Counted from the stretch's first letter, positions 7,632 through 15,627 are shown. The stretch is DNA of 64,000 nucleotides from Flavobacteriales bacterium (GCA_002718035.1 PBCX01000011.1:1-64000), one strand, 5' to 3'. A program made the numbers and translations. The notes: generated by a model from the sequence alone, not told the origin.

Positions 7632-8942
7632 ATGGAACCAAAAAAAGAAATTAGAAGTACTATAACCTGCGATATGGAAGGGGTGATTGAAACAATGAAT
7701 ACTGGAGCAGAACAAATATTTGGATATAAAAAAGAAGAATTGGTAGGTAGAAAAAGAGTTTCTATTTTCTCACCCGGTGAAATAGTTTTACAAAATGTTG
7801 CAGGTTGGTTAGATACTGCTGTTAAAAAGGGAGAATACGTAGGCGAAACATACTTTGTTCGTAAAGATGGAAGCAAAATAAACGCAAAAATTCGTATAAC
7901 ACCAACTTTTAAAAACGGTAAAGATAAGCCACAAACTGGATACTGTGGCGTAACAGAAATAATAGATAAAGAAGTTGATGTTCCTATTAAATTTTCAACG
8001 AAAATGATCAAAGGATTAGCAATAACTAGAATGCCATTTACGTCAGCCTCACTATTTCCAATTTTTGTAATTGGTTCATATTTTTACGGACAAGGTATTG
8101 AAAATGTCTCATGGTCTTTGTTAGGACTAACAATCCTTGGAACTCTAACTGCGCACTTAGCTATTAATGTATTTAATGATTATTTTGATTATAAAGATGG
8201 AACTGATGAAGAAAATACAGAATACTTTCAACAAGTTTCAGGTGGAAGTCGATCTATTGAACTTGGTTTAATATCCTTAAATGGAACTAAAAAACTCGCA
8301 ATTATTTTAACTCTAATTGCCTTACTTTTTGGGTTTGCTATTATATATTTTGTGAATTCCGCAAATACATTAGGAGTTATTCAAATGGCTTTAGCCGGAT
8401 TATTTTTAGGTTATTTTTATACAGCTAGGCCTTTAAGGCTAGTTGCAAGAAGAGGGCTAGGTGAAATTGCTATTTTTCTATCATTTGGTCCACTTTTAAC
8501 TCTTGGTGCTGGATTTGCCATGTATGATGGAGCATTTTCTGAAAGCATTCACTTCTTAAACTGTTTATTGCTAGGAATTCCTCTTGGCTTACTAACTACC
8601 AATATATTATTAATTAATGAATTTCCTGATATGAATAGTGATGCTAAAACAGGAAAAAATCATTTAGTTGTAACCTTTGGGAAAAAAGCAAGTAGATGGA
8701 TATATCTATTTATTTTATTATTGGCAATAGCCTCTTCCTTTTATCTTTACTCTAAGTTAGAAAGTATATCCCTGTTAGTGCCAACTGCCTTTTGTTTGTT
8801 ATTTGGATTGCACATTTTCAAGAATATGTATAAAAACTACAATAAGAGAAGTCTAGTTAATTCAAATTGGCAAACTATTGGTCTTCAAGGTCTTTACTCT
8901 ATCATATTATGTATTTGCTTAATTATTATAAAATTTATATAA
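7632..8942 (+). CDS. PAS domain - UbiA prenyltransferase fusion
   Basis: Residues about 8-115 form a complete PAS domain (S-box style: TITCDMEGVIETMNTGAEQ, then GYKKEELVG, then VRKDGSKINAKI). From about 130 on there is a polytopic UbiA-superfamily prenyltransferase of about 300 residues with both Asp-rich sites: NDYFDYKDGTD (182-192) and NEFPDMNSDAKTGK (about 328-341). These bind the Mg-prenyl diphosphate. The second half resembles MenA-type enzymes, but the acceptor substrate is unknown; haem (as for CtaB), a naphthoate or another quinone precursor are all possible. It lies 57 bp after the HugZ-like gene on the same strand, so it may be the last gene of the haem operon. A sensor domain on this enzyme is unusual. 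It is convergent with the DUF423 gene, four bases apart. Confidence 0.8.
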   Translation: MEPKKEIRSTITCDMEGVIETMNTGAEQIFGYKKEELVGRKRVSIFSPGEIVLQNVAGWLDTAVKKGEYVGETYFVRKDGSKINAKIRITPTFKNGKDKPQTGYCGVTEIIDKEVDVPIKFSTKMIKGLAITRMPFTSASLFPIFVIGSYFYGQGIENVSWSLLGLTILGTLTAHLAINVFNDYFDYKDGTDEENTEYFQQVSGGSRSIELGLISLNGTKKLAIILTLIALLFGFAIIYFVNSANTLGVIQMALAGLFLGYFYTARPLRLVARRGLGEIAIFLSFGPLLTLGAGFAMYDGAFSESIHFLNCLLLGIPLGLLTTNILLINEFPDMNSDAKTGKNHLVVTFGKKASRWIYLFILLLAIASSFYLYSKLESISLLVPTAFCLLFGLHIFKNMYKNYNKRSLVNSNWQTIGLQGLYSIILCICLIIIKFI

Positions 8943-8946
8943 TAAT

Positions 8947-9591
8947 TTAATCCTTTGAATTATATCCTATAATAAGAAAGATAAATGTCATGGCAATCAA
9001 TAAACCACCAATTGGTGTGATTGCACCAATCCATTTTAAATTTGTGATGCTCATAAAATAAAGGGATCCTGAAAAGAGAAAAAGACCTAAAAGAGCTGAG
9101 ATAAATGAAATTTTTAAATACTTTTTGCTTATAAATTCATAGGCTAAACCAATAAAAAGAATTAAAAAAACAACTAAAAAGTGATATTGGGAAGCTGTTT
9201 TATAAATATGATTATTTTCAACTAAAATATCTTTTAATGCATGGGCACCAAATGCACCTAAAATAACTGCTATAAAGCCTAAAAAAGAACCAATTCTTAA
9301 TATCTTTAATTTAAGATTCTTATTGAAAGAGTGAATAAAGAAAATAATTAACATAATAATTATAAGTAAAAAAATACCGTAAATAGAAATCTTAGAAAAT
9401 CCATAATTTGATAAAAAATCAAAGAAAAAAATAGGAACTATTACATATAAAATAACATCTCTTATCAAATAATATAAAAATATAATTAAAAAAATTTTCC
9501 AACCTAACTTTTTAAACAAAGCCTTTAATCCTTCCTCTTTATATATATTTTTATATTCTTTAAAAGATTTTTTTGAAAAAAAATTTTTCAT
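8947..9591 (-). CDS. DUF423 membrane protein with an N-terminal membrane extension
   Basis: The last 125 residues are a DUF423 (YwdK/YgdD) protein with four hydrophobic helices and the family motifs GAFGAHALKD, a Tyr/His-containing helix (TASQYHFL), GLFLFSGSLYF and ITPIGGLLIAM. Its function is unknown. Residues 1-80 are extra. They are basic (KKSFKEYKNIYKEEGLKALFKKLGWK) followed by two hydrophobic segments, a type of short N-terminal module seen as a separate small protein in Bacteroidota. The whole may therefore be a gene fusion; this is inference. The gene lies downstream of tRNA-Asp but behind that gene's terminator, so it probably has its own promoter. Confidence 0.75.
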   Translation of the reverse strand: MKNFFSKKSFKEYKNIYKEEGLKALFKKLGWKIFLIIFLYYLIRDVILYVIVPIFFFDFLSNYGFSKISIYGIFLLIIIMLIIFFIHSFNKNLKLKILRIGSFLGFIAVILGAFGAHALKDILVENNHIYKTASQYHFLVVFLILFIGLAYEFISKKYLKISFISALLGLFLFSGSLYFMSITNLKWIGAITPIGGLLIAMTFIFLIIGYNSKD

Positions 9592-9624
9592 AAAATAAAA
9601 TTAAAATATTGTAATGTAAAAAAC

Positions 9625-9654
9625 AAAAAGCCCCCAAATATCGGAGGCTTTTTT
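9625..9654 (-). terminator. Rho-independent terminator after tRNA-Asp
   Basis: On the minus strand GCCTCC-GATATTT-GGGGGC forms a G+C-rich hairpin with one C-A mismatch, flanked by A and T runs and followed by TTTTTGTTTTTT. It lies 12 bp beyond the 3' end of the tRNA and would stop its transcript before the DUF423 gene. Confidence 0.8.
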
Positions 9655-9665
9655 CTTTTTAATTG

Positions 9666-9740
9666 CGGTCTGGACGGGACTCGAACCCGCGACCCCCTGC
9701 GTGACAGGCAGGTATTCTAAACCAACTGAACTACCAGACC
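9666..9740 (-). tRNA. tRNA-Asp (anticodon GTC)
   Basis: Read on the minus strand, 75 nt fold as a cloverleaf. The acceptor stem GGTCTGG pairs with CCAGACC, followed by discriminator G. The anticodon arm CCTGC-CTGTCAC-GCAGG carries GTC, and the T arm GCGGG-TTCGAGT-CCCGT has the TTCGA loop. The 3' CCA is not encoded (the genomic sequence is CAA), so it must be added after transcription. Confidence 0.97.
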
Positions 9741-9803
9741 GTGTTCAAAAGCAATACAAATATATATGAAAAATATTTATATGATGAAAATAATTATAGA
9801 AAA

Positions 9804-10220
9804 TTATATCATTAAACTCTTAATTGCTAGTTCATAAGATTTTAATCCAAAGCCACAAATAACGGAATCACAGGCGGAAGATAAAATAGATTTAGATCTA
9901 AATTCTTCTCTTGAATATATATTTGAAATATGTACTTCAATTTTTTTAATTTTAGAGGATTTAAGCGCATCTAGTATAGCAACTGAATAATGACTATATC
10001 CACCAGCATTAATTAAAATAGCATCAAAATTACTATTAGATTCGTGGATTTTATTTATTATTTCTCCTTCAATATTAGATTGAAAATAGTTGATCTGAAA
10101 ATTCTCATACTTTGATATAATAAATTTTAAATAATCATTAAAATCTATTTTACCATAAATTTCAAACTCTCTTTTTCCAATTAAATTTAGATTTGGACCA
10201 TTAATTATTGTTATTTTCAC
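9804..10220 (-). CDS. aroQ: 3-dehydroquinate dehydratase, type II
   Basis: This 138-residue protein is a complete small type II dehydroquinase, third step of the shikimate pathway. It has the NGPNLNLIGKRE start with the mobile active-site loop and catalytic tyrosine (EIYG, about residue 22). It also has the central INAGGYSHYSVAILDAL segment and the VEVHISNIYSREEFRS segment with the catalytic-site His and loop Arg. The central segment has Gly-Gly where many homologues have Pro-Ala or Ala-Ala. The enzyme forms a soluble dodecamer in the family. It is divergent from xerD, with 34 bp between the start codons. Confidence 0.95.
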   Translation of the reverse strand: MKITIINGPNLNLIGKREFEIYGKIDFNDYLKFIISKYENFQINYFQSNIEGEIINKIHESNSNFDAILINAGGYSHYSVAILDALKSSKIKKIEVHISNIYSREEFRSKSILSSACDSVICGFGLKSYELAIKSLMI

Positions 10221-10222
10221 AA

Positions 10223-10230
10223 TATGTTTG
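10223..10230 (+). promoter_or_regulatory. Possible -7 element of the xerD promoter
   Basis: TATGTTTG is an exact TAnnTTTG match located 25 bp before the xerD start codon, in the short divergent gap with aroQ. A TTTG at the usual 17-23 bp upstream distance is not present, so support is partial. Confidence 0.35.
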
Positions 10231-10254
10231 TTATATAATCATTAAAGATAAAAA

Positions 10255-11142
10255 ATGGATTGGAACAAAGCTATTGAAGAATTTAAAATATACTTGTCTA
10301 TTGAAAGAAACTTATCAAATAATACAGTAGAAGCCTACATTAGAGATATAAAATTAGTATCTGTTTTTTTAAAAAATAAAAAACCTGTCAATGTAATTAG
10401 AAAAGATATCATAAATTTTATTAATCATATAAATAAAGAAAATAAGTCCTCTAGAACACAAGCTAGAATTTTATCTAGTATAAAAAGTTTTTACAATTAT
10501 CTAATTTTTGATGACAAAATAAATGATAATCCAAGTATTCAAATATACTCACCAAAACTTGAAAAAAAATTTCCAATTGTTTTAACTACTCAAGAAATTG
10601 ACAAAATCATTAGCTCAATTGATTTAAGTGTAGAAAACGGAGAAAGAAATAGAACAATAATTGAATGTCTATATTCATGTGGACTAAGAGTTTCTGAAAT
10701 AATAAACTTAAAAATATCAGAAATTAATTTCACTGAAGAATATATAAGAATAATTGGAAAAGGAAATAAGCAAAGAATAACACCAATTAATAACAATCTT
10801 ATTAAATATTTCAATAATTACATTAATCATATAAGATCAAAAATTAAAATAAATAAAAGATGTATAGATTATTTATTTCTCAACAGAAGAGGGACTAAAA
10901 TAAGTAGAGTTTTAGTTTTTAATATTGTTAAAGAAGCTTGTAAAAAGGCAGGAGTTAAAAAAAATATTAGCCCTCATACATTTAGACATTCTTTTGCAAC
11001 CCACTTAGTTGAAGGAGGAGCAGATCTTAGAGCAGTTCAAGAAATGCTTGGACATTCAAATATTACAACAACTGAAATATACACACATCTTGACACAAAG
11101 TATTTGAAAGAGGAAATGGCTAATTTTCACCCTAGGTCGTAG
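10255..11142 (+). CDS. xerD: Site-specific tyrosine recombinase XerD/XerC
   Basis: The 295-residue protein has a SAM-like core-binding N-terminal domain (about 5-90) and a C-terminal catalytic domain. All catalytic residues are visible: Arg in CGLRVSEI, Lys in GKGNKQR, His and Arg in HTFRHSFATHL, His in LGHSNITTT and the nucleophile Tyr in TEIYTH. The length, the ending and the absence of phage genes nearby mark it as the chromosomal dimer-resolution recombinase rather than an integrase, even though a tRNA gene lies 0.5 kb away. Bacteroidota often have a single main Xer protein; whether it should be named XerC, XerD or XerA cannot be settled. Its 3' end overlaps the convergent nitronate monooxygenase gene by 11 bp. 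Confidence 0.9.
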   Translation: MDWNKAIEEFKIYLSIERNLSNNTVEAYIRDIKLVSVFLKNKKPVNVIRKDIINFINHINKENKSSRTQARILSSIKSFYNYLIFDDKINDNPSIQIYSPKLEKKFPIVLTTQEIDKIISSIDLSVENGERNRTIIECLYSCGLRVSEIINLKISEINFTEEYIRIIGKGNKQRITPINNNLIKYFNNYINHIRSKIKINKRCIDYLFLNRRGTKISRVLVFNIVKEACKKAGVKKNISPHTFRHSFATHLVEGGADLRAVQEMLGHSNITTTEIYTHLDTKYLKEEMANFHPRS

Positions 11143-12103
11143 AATAATCTTTTGTAAGATCAGAAACAACTTGTGAAACAGAGCGAATAGATTTAACTCC
11201 TTCAAGGGATGGGCCAGCACACCAAACTGTTTTATAAGTAGCAGCAAAAGCGGAATTTTTAAACATTTGTGTTCCTTTAGCCCACCTAAACATTTTAAAG
11301 TATTTCTTTAACCATTTATTTTTAAATAAAAATCTTTCAAAACTATTTGCTTTTAATGGTAAACTTTGGACATATGGAGTATTAATTATTGTACATTTTG
11401 AACCACTTATTCTATCGGTTACAACTATATCCTCAGCACCATAGTCAACTATAGCTTGCTTATATTCCTGAGAAACATCTGCTTCATTAGTTGCTATAAA
11501 TGGTGTACCTATTGAAACCCCAGATGCACCAAGCTCTAGGATGGCCTTTAAATCACTACTAGTTGAAACACCCCCAGCTGAAATTATTGGTATACCACAA
11601 TTTTTTACTAAAATTGGAATCAATTCTTCTGGTGGCATAGGACCTAGGTGCCCCCCTGCCCTATTATTAACAGCAATTATTGCATCAGCACCTAAAGCCT
11701 CAACTTTTTTTGCATATTTTAAATCAACAACATCACAAAAAACTTTAATTCCTTTTGGTTTACAAACATTTATTACTGGGTTAGGATTACCTAAAGAAGT
11801 AATAATATAATCAACATTCAAATCGACACAAACTTTAAGTTGATCTAACATTTTTGTATTAAACTTATTTACTATTAAATTAACTCCCATGGGCCCATTA
11901 GTATGTGTTTTCACATCTTGAATAGCTAATTTTAATTCACTTAAATTCTTATAGTTTAATGCAGGCACACAACCTGTAATACCTGATTTTCCAGCTTCAA
12001 TTAGCATTTTAGAATTTGAAACTAAAAACATTGGTGCAACTATGATAGGGAAATCAATATTTAACATTTTAGTTAATTCATTTTTAAATATTTTGTTTTT
12101 CAT
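11132..12103 (-). CDS. Nitronate monooxygenase family flavoprotein
   Basis: The 323-residue TIM-barrel protein has the features of the NMO/2-nitropropane dioxygenase family: the N-terminal FPIIVAPMFLVS, then GGHLGP near residue 150, IPIISAGGVSTS (FMN phosphate-binding) and ELGASGVSIGTPF. Such enzymes oxidise alkyl nitronates such as propionate-3-nitronate using FMN and O2. Several relatives are enoyl reductases (FabK) or of unknown substrate, so the family is more certain than the reaction. It overlaps xerD at the 3' ends and has a 201-bp upstream gap in which I recognise nothing. Confidence 0.82.
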   Translation of the reverse strand: MKNKIFKNELTKMLNIDFPIIVAPMFLVSNSKMLIEAGKSGITGCVPALNYKNLSELKLAIQDVKTHTNGPMGVNLIVNKFNTKMLDQLKVCVDLNVDYIITSLGNPNPVINVCKPKGIKVFCDVVDLKYAKKVEALGADAIIAVNNRAGGHLGPMPPEELIPILVKNCGIPIISAGGVSTSSDLKAILELGASGVSIGTPFIATNEADVSQEYKQAIVDYGAEDIVVTDRISGSKCTIINTPYVQSLPLKANSFERFLFKNKWLKKYFKMFRWAKGTQMFKNSAFAATYKTVWCAGPSLEGVKSIRSVSQVVSDLTKDYSTT

Positions 12104-12304
12104 TTTTTATGTTTTAAATAGTTTTTTGTGACCCAATATTTAAAACCTAATATCAAAAATTGAAACTTATTAAAATTTTCCATCTTATGTTTATATAATT
12201 TTGGAAGAAAAATTTTACTAAATAAGGATAAAATATAGAAAAAGTAATACATTAATAATGTGCATTTTTTATATTTACAAAATTAGTAAAACAAAAATTA
12301 TTTA

Positions 12305-13216
12305 ATGGAAAGTATTGTAGATAATTACTTAATTGATTTTTTTAAATCTATTAAAGAATTAGGTGGAGAAAAATGGGGTGTAGTTTTAATGGCTCTAACT
12401 GGCGGTCTTTTCACATGGATACTAACTGCATTAGGAGCATCACTAGTCTTTTTTTTTAAATCAACTAACAGAAAGGTTTTAGATATGTGCTTAGGCTTCA
12501 CTGGGGGCGTTATGATTGCAGCAAGTTTTTGGTCATTATTATCACCGGCTATTGCTGTGGCGGAAGTGCAAAATTTTGAAGGAATTTCATCACTCCCAAA
12601 ATGGTTTCCTCCGGCAATTGGTTTTTTTTTAGGTGCATTATTTATATTTATTCTTGATAAAAAAATACCTCATTTACATTTATTTGATGATATTAAAAAA
12701 GCCGAAGGTCCAAAAACAGATCTTAAAAAAACTGAATTACTAATTTTAGCAATAGCATTACACAATATACCAGAGGGATTAGCAGTAGGTGTAGCATTTG
12801 GCGCATTTGCCCATCCTGAACTAATGAAATTGACGGAGCCTGGAACTACTGAAGCTTTATTTACTCTGGGGCCTGCCATTGCTCTTGCAATTGGAATGGG
12901 GATACAAAACGCACCAGAAGGGTTTGCGGTTTCAATGCCTTTAAGAAGACACGGAATGAGTAGATTAAAATCATGGCAATGGGGACAACTATCGGCAATT
13001 GTAGAACCTATTTTTGCTATAATTGGAGCTCTATTGGTTGTTAACATGTTTTTTATTCTTCCATATGCTTTAGCTTTTGCAGCTGGAGCTATGATTTTTA
13101 TTGTAGTTGAAGAAGTCGTTCCTGAGAGTCAAAGTGGTGGTAATACTGATTTAGCAACAATGGGTTTAATTCTAGGTTTTATTGTAATGATGATTCTAGA
13201 TGTATCACTAGGATAG
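12305..13216 (+). CDS. ZIP-family divalent metal transporter
   Basis: The 303-residue membrane protein has eight predicted helices and the two metal-site helices of the ZIP family: HNIPEGLAVGVAFG (TM4) and QNAPEGFAVSMPLRRHGMS (TM5). A third acidic helix contains VVEEVVPES. It belongs to the GufA/ZupT-like group that imports zinc and sometimes iron or manganese. In the TM5 motif the usual HxxPEG histidine is Gln-Asn (IQNAPEG), also seen in GufA-type members. The gene is followed three bases later by smpB on the same strand. Confidence 0.88.
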   Translation: MESIVDNYLIDFFKSIKELGGEKWGVVLMALTGGLFTWILTALGASLVFFFKSTNRKVLDMCLGFTGGVMIAASFWSLLSPAIAVAEVQNFEGISSLPKWFPPAIGFFLGALFIFILDKKIPHLHLFDDIKKAEGPKTDLKKTELLILAIALHNIPEGLAVGVAFGAFAHPELMKLTEPGTTEALFTLGPAIALAIGMGIQNAPEGFAVSMPLRRHGMSRLKSWQWGQLSAIVEPIFAIIGALLVVNMFFILPYALAFAAGAMIFIVVEEVVPESQSGGNTDLATMGLILGFIVMMILDVSLG

Positions 13217-13219
13217 TCT

Positions 13220-13672
13220 ATGAAAAAAATTGAAATACTAAACAAAAAAGCATCGTTTTCTTATAAACTAACAGAGTTCTATACTGCAGGCATTCTATTA
13301 AAAGGAAGTGAAATTAAATCTATAAGAAATAAAGAAATAATCATAAAAGATTCTTATTGTATTTTAATAAATGGAGAAATATGGTCTAAAAATATTCACA
13401 TAAGTAAATATAAATATGACACATCTCAAGAATATAACCCAAATAGGGACAAAAAATTATTACTTAATAAAAATGAAATTAAAAAAATTATAAAATCAAT
13501 TGATGAGAAGGGAATGTCTTTGATTCCTATTAAATTATTTGTAAACGAAAAAGGAATGGCTAAAGTTGAACTTGGTTTAGGGAAAGGAAAGAAACTATTT
13601 GATAAAAGAGAAGACTTAAAGAAAAAAGATATTGACAAACAAATTCAAAGAATAAAAAAAAGGGGAAACTAG
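13220..13672 (+). CDS. smpB: tmRNA-binding protein SmpB
   Basis: The 150-residue protein carries the SmpB OB-fold and tail: KKASFSYKLTEFYTAGILLKGSEIKSIR at the start, IKLFVNEKGMAKVELGLGKGKK in the middle, and the basic C-terminal tail (LFDKREDLKKKDIDKQIQRIKKRG) that enters the mRNA channel in place of codon-anticodon pairing. It delivers alanyl-tmRNA to stalled ribosomes. No ssrA gene is seen in the window. The gene starts three bases after the ZIP transporter. Its TAG stop (13670-13672) lies in a hairpin loop that probably terminates transcription from both sides. Confidence 0.95.
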   Translation: MKKIEILNKKASFSYKLTEFYTAGILLKGSEIKSIRNKEIIIKDSYCILINGEIWSKNIHISKYKYDTSQEYNPNRDKKLLLNKNEIKKIIKSIDEKGMSLIPIKLFVNEKGMAKVELGLGKGKKLFDKREDLKKKDIDKQIQRIKKRGN

Positions 13673-13679
13673 TTCCCCT
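13653..13679. terminator. Bidirectional hairpin terminator overlapping the smpB stop
   Basis: AGGGGAA (13661-13667) and TTCCCCT (13673-13679) form a 7-bp stem with a 5-nt loop that includes the TAG stop of smpB. The preceding A8 run (13653-13660) gives a perfect T tract on the minus strand, ending the transcript of the barrel gene at 13705-14280. Rightward the T run is weaker (TAATTTTATT). Confidence 0.7.
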
Positions 13680-13704
13680 AATTTTATTGAGTAGCGATTA
13701 TACC

Positions 13705-14280
13705 TTAAAAATAAAAATTCATTCTTATATAGCCAGTTCCACCTTCTAATAGAAAATTGATTTGTTCTGTAATTGATACAGTTGGTCCGTATGCATATTC
13801 TGCCCCAATAGCAATTTTTGATGCTATGAAATACTCACATCCAATAAAAATATGAGTTGAGAGAGAAGTAATGAAATCTTTTTCTTCCCCAATATCAACA
13901 TAATTCATCCCAACAAAACCTTCATATCCATAAAAACCTTGTAATCTTGTTTTACCTTTCCTTTTTTCAAGACCATAGCCAATACCAAATTCTAATTCCT
14001 CTGTTTGAGAATTAAAAAAAGCTCCAATTTTATATCGGTTTACAAAATTATCTTCAACCATTTTTTTTGCATATAAAAAAGTTCCATTATGAAAATTTAC
14101 GTCTATAGACTCACTATTTCCTGAAAAAATATTACCAAAAAAAGAAATAAAAGTACTAGCATCAGTACCAATTGACCAATCACCTTTCTCAGGTAAAATT
14201 GAGAAACCGTTTTTATTTACAATATTTTGAGAAATTGAAAAAGATGTAATTAGTAGAAATAAAGGGATTATTTTTTTCAT
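13705..14280 (-). CDS. Small outer-membrane beta-barrel protein, unknown function
   Basis: The 191-residue precursor has a signal peptide (about 1-18, FSISQ) and then alternating amphipathic strands ending in an aromatic residue (IRMNFYF), the signature of an outer-membrane beta-barrel of about eight strands. The opening INKNGF-like part and GDWSIGTDAS resemble flavobacterial OmpA-N/OprF-like barrels with no known substrate. It is the most distant and last of four consecutive leftward barrel genes. No domain beyond the barrel is visible, and no catalytic residues can be suggested. Confidence 0.65.
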   Translation of the reverse strand: MKKIIPLFLLITSFSISQNIVNKNGFSILPEKGDWSIGTDASTFISFFGNIFSGNSESIDVNFHNGTFLYAKKMVEDNFVNRYKIGAFFNSQTEELEFGIGYGLEKRKGKTRLQGFYGYEGFVGMNYVDIGEEKDFITSLSTHIFIGCEYFIASKIAIGAEYAYGPTVSITEQINFLLEGGTGYIRMNFYF

Positions 14281-14364
14281 AATTAATTTTAAATAAAGAT
14301 CTATATTAAAAAGTTTGTAATTTAAAAATAGACCTAATAAATACCAACAAGAGAATGTTAATAC

Positions 14365-14394
14365 AAAAAAAGGAGGCCAAAGCCTCCTTTTTTT
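14365..14394 (-). terminator. Rho-independent terminator, barrel gene 1
   Basis: A perfect GGAGGC/GCCTCC stem with loop CAAA is flanked by A7 and T7. It lies 17 bp after the stop of the barrel gene at 14412-14894 and works on both strands in principle. Confidence 0.9.
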
Positions 14395-14411
14395 GTAGTA
14401 TTGGAAAAAGG

Positions 14412-14894
14412 TTAGAATGTATATCTAAATGACCATCCTAAGCCTAAACTATTTTGACTTTCCATATTATAATCTGCACCTGGCATGTTAAATACTAACA
14501 TAGGCTCAAACCATAATCTATCTTCAAAACCTAGTTTTAAAGAAACACCAGCTTGTATATCAATATCCGGCCCTTCGTCACCAGTTTCAGCACTCATATT
14601 TGCTCCTAAAAATACATTATCCATAGCATAGTATCTCATACCAACAGCCCAATTAAAAGAACCATCTTCTTTTTCGGCATTTACAAGACCATCAGAATTT
14701 GTGGTTTCATACTCCATTAGCATGTTGAAAGATGCATTTAGCATTAAACCATCCATAATAAAATAACCAACATTTGCATCAACATTTGGAGCAGTAAAAT
14801 CAGTACCAACACCGAATGACCATTGTCCAGAGTCTTGAGCAAATGTAAATGTTGCTATCATTAACGTAGCAACTAGTAATGTTAACTTTTTCAT
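14412..14894 (-). CDS. Small outer-membrane beta-barrel protein (paralogue 1)
   Basis: The 160-residue precursor has signal peptide MKKLTLLVATLMIATFTFAQ. The mature part of about 140 residues consists of amphipathic beta-strands and ends in WSFRYTF, with a terminal Phe as barrel-assembly signal. The signal peptide is almost identical to those of the next two genes, but the mature barrel is more divergent and contains a longer acidic loop (ETGDEGPDI). Function is unknown; such abundant small porin-like barrels are common surface proteins of flavobacteria. It has its own 5' leader of about 150 bp and its own terminator, so it is probably a single-gene transcript. Confidence 0.75.
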   Translation of the reverse strand: MKKLTLLVATLMIATFTFAQDSGQWSFGVGTDFTAPNVDANVGYFIMDGLMLNASFNMLMEYETTNSDGLVNAEKEDGSFNWAVGMRYYAMDNVFLGANMSAETGDEGPDIDIQAGVSLKLGFEDRLWFEPMLVFNMPGADYNMESQNSLGLGWSFRYTF

Positions 14895-15007
14895 AATTAT
14901 AATTTTATTTGTTAAACAGGGCGAAAATAATTTATTTTAAAAGCGAAGTGAAAAAAAAATATTTGTTTTTTTAAACAACTATTTGTTTAAAAGAAGAATA
15001 TAAAAAA

Positions 15008-15036
15008 AAAAAAGGAGGCAAATAGCCTCCTTTTTT
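15008..15036 (-). terminator. Rho-independent terminator, barrel gene 2
   Basis: The stem GGAGGC/GCCTCC with loop AAATA, within A and T runs of six, lies 19 bp beyond the stop of the gene at 15055-15471. The core stem is identical to that of the neighbouring terminator at 14365-14394. Confidence 0.9.
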
Positions 15037-15054
15037 ATCAATCTTACTATAAGA

Positions 15055-15471
15055 TTATAGAGTAAATCTCAACGCCCAAGCTAACCTTGGAGTGAAATCT
15101 TGAATGTCATCTAACACAATCATAGGTTCGAATTGGAATTTCCAAAATCCCGTATCTAATGTCCATCCAGCAGCAGCTCCGATATTATAGTCAGATTCTG
15201 TCATTGAATCTGTTTTTGAAGCTGTAGTCATGGCTTGAATAAACATGCCGTCGCAAATACCGTAGTATCTAGCGCCAACTTGAAAATTATCCCAATCAGA
15301 CATACTAAGTGAAACCATAATATCATCAGTCATGTAATAACCAATGTTAGCTTCAGTATCTAAAGGCTTCGTGATATCTAAACTATTTGCGGCAAAAGAC
15401 ATTGAACCTTGCTGAGCAAAAGTAAATGTTGCAATCATTAAAAAAGCAACTAATGATGTTAACTTGTTCAT
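15055..15471 (-). CDS. Small outer-membrane beta-barrel protein (paralogue 2)
   Basis: The 138-residue precursor has signal peptide MNKLTSLVAFLMIATFTFAQ, then a 118-residue barrel ending WALRFTL. It is collinear, without gaps, with the product at 15679-16095, and most positions are identical (both share SFAANSLDIT or near, SMSDWDNF-type, GAAAGWTLDTG, KFQFEPMIVLDDIQ). They are therefore a recent tandem duplication. Differences cluster in one putative surface loop (ICDGMFIQAMTTASKTDSMTES), including a Cys not found in the sister. Function is not recognised; no ligand site is visible. The gene is flanked by its own leader and terminator. Confidence 0.78.
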   Translation of the reverse strand: MNKLTSLVAFLMIATFTFAQQGSMSFAANSLDITKPLDTEANIGYYMTDDIMVSLSMSDWDNFQVGARYYGICDGMFIQAMTTASKTDSMTESDYNIGAAAGWTLDTGFWKFQFEPMIVLDDIQDFTPRLAWALRFTL

Positions 15472-15627
15472 AATTAAAGTTTTTTATAGTTAATTGCCCG
15501 CAAGTAAGTTATAATTGACTTTTTTTTTTTAAAAAAAAGATCAAATTTTTTAACAAGTTAATGTTAAAACAATGCGTAAAATATTCTTGATTTTTAATTT
15601 TACCAGATTTGTTTAAAGTCCTAATAA

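Noticed and set aside
9666-11142. tRNA-Asp close to a tyrosine recombinase, suggesting an integrated element
   Set aside because: The recombinase is a housekeeping XerD-type protein with normal neighbours, aroQ lies between, and no attachment-site repeat, phage or transfer gene was seen.
12104-12304. Search for a small RNA or riboswitch before the ZIP transporter
   Set aside because: The 201-bp region is A+T-rich with no stable stem, terminator or small ORF that I could support; a metal riboswitch pattern was not seen.
12670-13047. Minus-strand ORF inside the ZIP transporter gene (and similar shadows at 5524, 7619, 11541, 18999, 20119, 22389, 37212, 49235, 55951, 58640)
   Set aside because: Each is fully covered by a well-supported gene on the other strand and shows no signal peptide, motif or codon pattern of its own.
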